Positions 59,970 through 64,000 of a DNA stretch of 64,000 bases are shown here, piece after piece. The position numbers and the translations under genes are program-made. The notes under the pieces are model-generated. The model saw only the letters and a list, made by a program, of their open reading frames with translations, did no database searches and had not been told where the DNA came from. Each line of letters begins with the position of its first letter. Positions within the stretch are counted from its first letter, which is position 1. The stretch comes from Pantoea rodasii (GTDB taxonomy: Bacteria; Pseudomonadota; Gammaproteobacteria; Enterobacterales; Enterobacteriaceae): NCBI RefSeq assembly GCF_002095465.1, contig NZ_MLFP01000001.1, positions 62,001 to 126,000 on the forward strand, in the 5' to 3' direction.

Positions 59970-60779
59970 ATGAAAAACACCTCTTTGCTGGCGGCGTCCG
60001 GCATTCTTGCGCTGCTGCTGACGGGATGCGCGCAACCGGCCAAACAGCAGGCGCAGCAGCAGCTCGGCCAGCAATCGGTATTGGCAGTGAACTGGTTCCA
60101 GCAGTCCGGTGAATATCAGGCGTTGAGCTGGCAGGCGTTTAACAGTGCGCGCATGGCGTTTGATGCGGCACCGTCGCTGGTGGGCAAGCCGAAAGCGGTG
60201 ATCGTCGATCTCGACGAAACCATGATCGATAACAGCGCCTACAGCGCATGGCAGGCGAAAAACGGCCAGCCGTTCTCCGGTAAAACCTGGTCCGCCTGGA
60301 CTCAGGCGCGTCAGGCCACCGCCGTGCCGGGTGCGGTTGAGTTCGCTCACTACGTCAACAGCCACGGCGGCACCATGTTCTATGTCTCGAACCGCGACCA
60401 GAAGGATTTCACCGCCACGGTGGAGAATCTCAACAAGCTGGGCTTCAGCGGCGTGAGCGATAAAACCGTGCGTCTCAGCACCGGTAACTCCAATAAACAG
60501 GAGCGCTTCGATGCGATTAAAAACGCCGGCTACAACGTGGTGTTGTACGTGGGCGATAACCTGAATGATTTTGGCGGCGGGACCTGGCATCAGGGTAATG
60601 CCCAGCGCCAGCAGTTTGTCAGCCTCAATCATCAGCGCTTTGGTACGCAATTTATCGTGCTGCCAAACCCGCTGTACGGTGACTGGGAAAGCGGCATGGC
60701 GGAAAACTACAACAAATTGACGCCGGAACAGCAGCTTCAGGTGCGTGAAGCGCGTTTAAAAGCGTGGAACGGTAAATAA
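59970..60779 (+). CDS. Lipoprotein e(P4)-type 5'-nucleotidase/acid phosphatase
   Basis: The 269-residue product is a lipoprotein with lipobox LLLTGC (Cys20) and the class C acid phosphatase fold. The HAD nucleophile motif KAVIVDLDETMIDNSA is at Asp80 and Asp82, and distal acidic motif VVLYVGDNLNDFGG is present. Haemophilus e(P4) dephosphorylates NMN and other nucleotides at the outer membrane so the nucleosides can be taken up. A nucleotide-scavenging role is expected here. It is a single-gene unit; the ATG at 59970 follows AAGGATGATCTG. Confidence 0.9.
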   Translation: MKNTSLLAASGILALLLTGCAQPAKQQAQQQLGQQSVLAVNWFQQSGEYQALSWQAFNSARMAFDAAPSLVGKPKAVIVDLDETMIDNSAYSAWQAKNGQPFSGKTWSAWTQARQATAVPGAVEFAHYVNSHGGTMFYVSNRDQKDFTATVENLNKLGFSGVSDKTVRLSTGNSNKQERFDAIKNAGYNVVLYVGDNLNDFGGGTWHQGNAQRQQFVSLNHQRFGTQFIVLPNPLYGDWESGMAENYNKLTPEQQLQVREARLKAWNGK

Positions 60780-60795
60780 TTCGTCAAGCGAATTA

Positions 60796-60818
60796 GCGCC
60801 TGTATTCGCAGGCGCTTC
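60796..60818 (+). terminator. Hairpin after the phosphatase gene
   Basis: GCGCCTG-TATTCG-CAGGCGC followed by TTCATTCCT, 17 bases past the stop. The T run is weak. Confidence 0.6.
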
Positions 60819-61365
60819 ATTCCTGCTTCAGGGCCAGTGATATTTACTTTTCTCCGTCATTATTATTCTCCTTATTATTTTCCTGATCTCTTGCTTAATT
60901 GTAGGTGAGTGATAGGCGGAAAATATCGTCATTCTGCTATTTATCCAGTGAATCATTCCATTCATAAATTTTTTAATTAAGAATTTTCTCAGCTCAAAAG
61001 GTTTGTTTCACCATACCAGTGCAAAGGCATAATGCGAGTGCATGTATAGTTTTGTCGTTTCATTTGAAATGAATAATATTATATTAATACCAACTGATTG
61101 ATTTTAATTCATAATTATTGATTTTAATTTAATGTGGACGCTTGCGTTAAATTACGTTTAGCCGACATTTCCTGACGTTTATTTTACAGAGCGTGGGGTT
61201 TTGTAGGGCGAGGAAATATTCATTGTGCAACCACAAGCATAAGCAGCTATAAACAATTTATGTGAGGAAGCGCTGCTTTCATCCTCCATCGATCGTCTTA
61301 GCGGCCTTTTAAACCCTGTGACTTAGCCTGAAAGCGATATTTCTGGACGTAGAGAGAAGATAATT
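60819..61365. other. AT-rich intergenic region upstream of the carbonic anhydrase gene
   Basis: About 550 bases are markedly AT-rich compared with their neighbours, and no frame of coding quality is seen. It should hold the promoter of the carbonic anhydrase/SulP operon, for example TATAAT-like and TTATTT-rich stretches near 61060-61130. The composition would suit silencing by H-NS, but that is inference. Confidence 0.5.
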
Positions 61366-62001
61366 GTGACGACACTTAAACCCTTATTAGCGAAAAATCG
61401 CAGTTGGGCATTACAGCGCCGCGAGCGTAATCCAGATTATTTCGAACAATATCTGCATCAACAAAAACCGCATTCGTTGTGGATTGGCTGTTCCGATAGC
61501 CGTGTACCTGCGGAAGTGCTGACCGGCTCGCATCCCGGCGAACTGTTCGTGCATCGCAACATCGCCAATATGGTGGTGCCCGATGACGACAACCTGATGA
61601 GCGTGCTGCAATACGCGATTTTCTACCTCGGCGTGGAGCGCATTGTCCTGTGCGGCCACTACGGCTGCGGCGGCGTGCAGGCTGCGCTGGGTTTGCCTGC
61701 CAGCCCGCTGGCAAAAGAGGATTCGGCGCTGGCAAGACGCATCGCCGCGTTGCGCAGTGGCCTGCAACAAGGTCTGGTGGAGTATCACGCCAGCAGCGCT
61801 GAGGAAGAGGAGAGCAGCCGGCTCAACCGTTTAGTCGAGGCCAACGTCATCGCCCAGTTTGCCCAGTTGGTGGCAAGCGAGCCGGTGCGGCAGGCCTGGC
61901 AAATCAATCAGACGCTGGATGTGTTTGGCTGCGTGTATGACCTGCAGTCGGGACATCTCAAAGAGCTTACTCAGCAATCTGCAGAGGAATCGGTACCATG
62001 A
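61366..62001 (+). CDS. Beta-class carbonic anhydrase
   Basis: The 211-residue enzyme has all beta-class zinc-site residues: Cys42, Asp44 and Arg46 in IGCSDSRVPAE, His98 and Cys101 in LCGHYGCGGVQAA. It interconverts CO2 and bicarbonate. It resembles Can/CynT but is linked to a SulP transporter, with which it overlaps by four bases (ATGA). The pair most likely couples bicarbonate supply and transport. The start is GTG 61366, with GAGAGAAG upstream. Confidence 0.92.
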   Translation: MTTLKPLLAKNRSWALQRRERNPDYFEQYLHQQKPHSLWIGCSDSRVPAEVLTGSHPGELFVHRNIANMVVPDDDNLMSVLQYAIFYLGVERIVLCGHYGCGGVQAALGLPASPLAKEDSALARRIAALRSGLQQGLVEYHASSAEEEESSRLNRLVEANVIAQFAQLVASEPVRQAWQINQTLDVFGCVYDLQSGHLKELTQQSAEESVP

Positions 62002-63446
62002 ATCTGAATACGCTGCGTCAGGATATTCCCGCCGGTCTGGTGGTGTTTTTGGTGGCGTTGCCGCTGTGTCTCGGCATTGCGCAGGCCAGCGGTTTGCCGC
62101 CGTTTGCCGGATTGCTCACCGGGGTGATCGGTGGCTTGCTGGTCACGTCACTGAGTCCCTCGCGTTTTGCGGTCAGCGGCCCGGCGGCAGGTCTGGTGAC
62201 CATTGTGGTGGCCTCGATCCAGACGCTCGGCAGCTTCTCGGCTTTCCTTACTGCGCTGATATTGGCGGGCGTATTGCAGTGCCTGCTTGGCTTGCTGCGT
62301 GCCGGTCGCTTTATCTCGCTGGTGCCGGGCAGCGTGATTAAAGGGATGCTGGCGGCGATTGGTATTTTGCTGATTATGCAGCAGATCCCGGTGGCCTTCG
62401 GTGCCGCAGGCGATGCCGAACTGCTGTCGCTGGTGAATGGCGAGTTTCAATTTTCGCTGAGTGCGATGCTGGTGGCGGGAATCGGTCTGCTGATTCTCTG
62501 GCTGTGGACCACGCCCATGGTGAAGTCGGTCAAGCTGCTTGGCTGGATCCCGGGTCCGCTGGTGGCCGTGTTATTCGGCTGCATGGCGACGGTATTTGGC
62601 GATCGTTTGTTCCCGAGTCTGGCGGAAGGGCTGCCGCGTATCACGTTGCCGGCTTTTGACAGTATGTCGGCGCTGGTGGCTGAACTGGAAACGCCGGACT
62701 GGCTGGCGTGGCAAAATCCTGCCGTCTGGATGGTGGCCGTGACGCTGGCCCTGGTGGCGAGCCTGGAAACGCTGCTCAGCCAGGAAGCGCTGAAAAAACT
62801 GCGTCCGCAGCATCCGGCACCTTCACCCAATAAAGAGATGTTCGCGCAGGGCATCGGCAACCTGACCGCCGGTTTCCTCGGTGCGATGCCGATTACGGCG
62901 GTGATCGTGCGCAGCTCGGTGAACGTCAGCGTTGGCGCTCAGACCAAACTCTCCATCTTGATCCACGGCGCGCTGTTATTGATTTGCGGTTTGTGGTTCA
63001 GCCATCTGCTAAACGCGATTCCACTGGCGAGCCTCGCTGCGGTATTGCTGTATACCGGCTATAAGCTGGCAACGCCGCGCCTGTTCATCGAGCAGTTCCG
63101 CATGGGGCCGCAGCAATACGTGCCGTTCCTTGCCACCATCGTCGGCATTATTGTGTTTGGCATGCTGGCGGGGATTGGCATCGGTATCGTTATGCAGATT
63201 CTTTACAGCATTTATAAGAGCCATCGCAATGCGCTGCAGCTGACTCGTTACGACGATCATTACGTGTTGCGTTTCCAGCAGAACCTCACCTTTATGCACA
63301 ACCCTAAACTGCAGGGATTGCTGGCGGAGATCCCGGAAAACAGCACGGTGATTGTCGATCATGATAACGCCGAGTATCTGGATCCGGACGTCAAAGCGGT
63401 GCTGCAGGATTTCGGTGAAACGCCCGCGAGCGCGGCATTCGTTTGA
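61998..63446 (+). CDS. SulP-family anion (bicarbonate) transporter
   Basis: The 482-residue product has about ten to twelve membrane helices of the SulP/SLC26 fold. They start DIPAGLVVFLVALPLCLGIA and include GLLVTSLSPSRFAVSGPAAG. A shortened cytoplasmic tail carries a STAS-like strand-helix unit (NLTFMHNPKLQGLLAEIPEN, then VIVDHDNAEYLDPDV). SulP proteins encoded with carbonic anhydrase are usually bicarbonate transporters; substrate here is inferred from that pairing. Translationally coupled to the upstream gene. A terminator follows. Confidence 0.88.
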   Translation: MNLNTLRQDIPAGLVVFLVALPLCLGIAQASGLPPFAGLLTGVIGGLLVTSLSPSRFAVSGPAAGLVTIVVASIQTLGSFSAFLTALILAGVLQCLLGLLRAGRFISLVPGSVIKGMLAAIGILLIMQQIPVAFGAAGDAELLSLVNGEFQFSLSAMLVAGIGLLILWLWTTPMVKSVKLLGWIPGPLVAVLFGCMATVFGDRLFPSLAEGLPRITLPAFDSMSALVAELETPDWLAWQNPAVWMVAVTLALVASLETLLSQEALKKLRPQHPAPSPNKEMFAQGIGNLTAGFLGAMPITAVIVRSSVNVSVGAQTKLSILIHGALLLICGLWFSHLLNAIPLASLAAVLLYTGYKLATPRLFIEQFRMGPQQYVPFLATIVGIIVFGMLAGIGIGIVMQILYSIYKSHRNALQLTRYDDHYVLRFQQNLTFMHNPKLQGLLAEIPENSTVIVDHDNAEYLDPDVKAVLQDFGETPASAAFV

Positions 63447-63507
63447 GTCAGTGGCCGGTGGCGGTGAGATAGCAATAACACTTTGCTTAAAAACTGGTTT
63501 TTAGCGT

Positions 63508-63541
63508 AAAAATCGGATATCTCGGATATCCGATTTTTTTA
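63508..63541 (+). terminator. Intrinsic terminator of the SulP operon
   Basis: AATCGGATATC-TCG-GATATCCGATT with flanking A and T runs (TTTTTTT), about 60 bases past the SulP stop. Confidence 0.92.
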
Positions 63542-63753
63542 TTTGCAGGGCATAATTGCAGCAATTCCTGCCTGCATTCGTATACATTGTCGCGACGCTA
63601 TCGTCATGGCGTCGGTTGAGTGGTGTCCAGCCGCAGAGTAGGATGACGAACACTCGCTTAATTGCCGAATCATCGCACGCTTATTTCAGGTTAAATGCTT
63701 GCTGATGCCTGTGGGCAGAGGGCAGTGATTTCCAGGTTACAGGGTTCAGACGT
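63542..63753. other. Leader region of the last gene
   Basis: These 212 bases hold no gene that I can see. They include a GACGCTATCGTCATGGCGTC imperfect dyad at about 63594-63613 and GTGTCC/GGATGAC segments that may structure the transcript leader of the final gene. Confidence 0.35.
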
Positions 63754-64000
63754 ATGCGCGTTAAGCTGTTTGCTGAGAATAATTTAAAAAAGAATGCACT
63801 CTCGCTGTTCCTCATTACGCTTTTCTTCTGCTTTATTGGCAGTCATCTGCGCATCCCTGAGGAATTTTCACTGTTCTGGCCGGTGAACGCGTTGATTGCC
63901 GGATTGATGGTGCGTAACCCATTCCTGCATACCACCTCCAGTTATCTGGTGTGCTTCGCTGCGATGATTTTCAATGACACGGTGTTCTCTGGCTGGGCGT
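63754..64000 (+). CDS. N-terminal fragment of a membrane sensor protein (probably MASE1-type)
   Basis: 82 codons are inside the window, starting MRVKLFAENNLKKNAL. Hydrophobic helices follow (LFLITLFFCFIGSHL and INALIAGLMV-like), including FSLFWPVNALIAGLMVRNPF and NDTVFSGWA. The FWPVNA pattern after an initial helix is typical of MASE1 membrane sensor domains, which are usually joined to GGDEF/EAL domains in enteric bacteria. The catalytic part is beyond the window, so diguanylate cyclase activity is only a guess. The window edge truncates it. Confidence 0.6.
   Translation, partial: MRVKLFAENNLKKNALSLFLITLFFCFIGSHLRIPEEFSLFWPVNALIAGLMVRNPFLHTTSSYLVCFAAMIFNDTVFSGWA

Overview
This window is chromosomal DNA from a member of the Enterobacterales. 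Gene order and the closeness of the proteins to Escherichia coli counterparts fit the Erwiniaceae, most likely Pantoea or a near relative. That placement is inferred from gene content, an ERIC element and a family of short palindromic repeats, not from a search. Coding density is high and almost every gene is a recognisable housekeeping or catabolic gene. No rRNA, tRNA, insertion sequence, prophage or CRISPR array was seen.

Layout. 1-10.3 kb: 3' end of cysQ, then ytfJ, ytfK, ytfL, the tamA-tamB-ytfP operon, ppa and a yeaL-type gene. 10.3-13.6 kb: a small variable segment with a LprI-like secreted protein, a methyl-accepting chemotaxis protein (MCP), a RelE/HigB-like toxin with an Xre antitoxin, and a decayed MCP tail. 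13.6-18.8 kb: fbp, mpl, darP, pmbA and cybC. 18.8-26.5 kb: a nine-gene cluster of a PRD protein, four conserved proteins of unknown function (SFCGS, DUF4312, DUF4311, DUF4310), an amidohydrolase, a DgaE-like PLP lyase, a DgaF-like aldolase and a PRD/EIIB/EIIA regulator. 26.6-33.5 kb: yhaJ, yhaK, dolP, diaA, yraN, lpoA, rsmI and the RNase P RNA gene rnpB. 33.7-38.9 kb: mdtJI, then yqjG, yqjF, yqjK, yqjE, yqjD, yqjC, mzrA and yqjA. 39.2-46.2 kb: the galacturonate regulon exuR, exuT, uxaC, uxaB, uxaA with candidate ExuR and CRP sites. 46.2-55.5 kb: sstT, alx with its riboswitch leader, ygjR, a ClC channel with CBS domains, ygjP, rlmG and fadH. 55.5-64 kb: a structured RNA candidate, idnD-idnO-idnT, a PgeF-like paralogue, an e(P4)-type lipoprotein phosphatase, a carbonic anhydrase/SulP pair and the start of a membrane sensor gene.

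The most interesting system is the 18.8-26.5 kb cluster. Its enzymes resemble those that cleave a 2-amino-2-deoxy sugar-acid phosphate to ammonia and then pyruvate plus triose phosphate. It has no recognisable transporter, but carries four conserved unknown proteins, two of them polytopic, together with PTS-type regulators. I infer an uncharacterised uptake and degradation system for an N-substituted amino sugar acid or a related compound.

Ten otherwise conserved genes are each broken by one small frame error, nearly always one base short in a homopolymer: tamB, yeaL, the toxin gene, the DUF4311 gene, mdtJ, yqjG, uxaB, uxaA, the ClC gene and fadH. The uniform pattern points to sequencing or assembly error rather than gene decay, so these genes are annotated here at full length.
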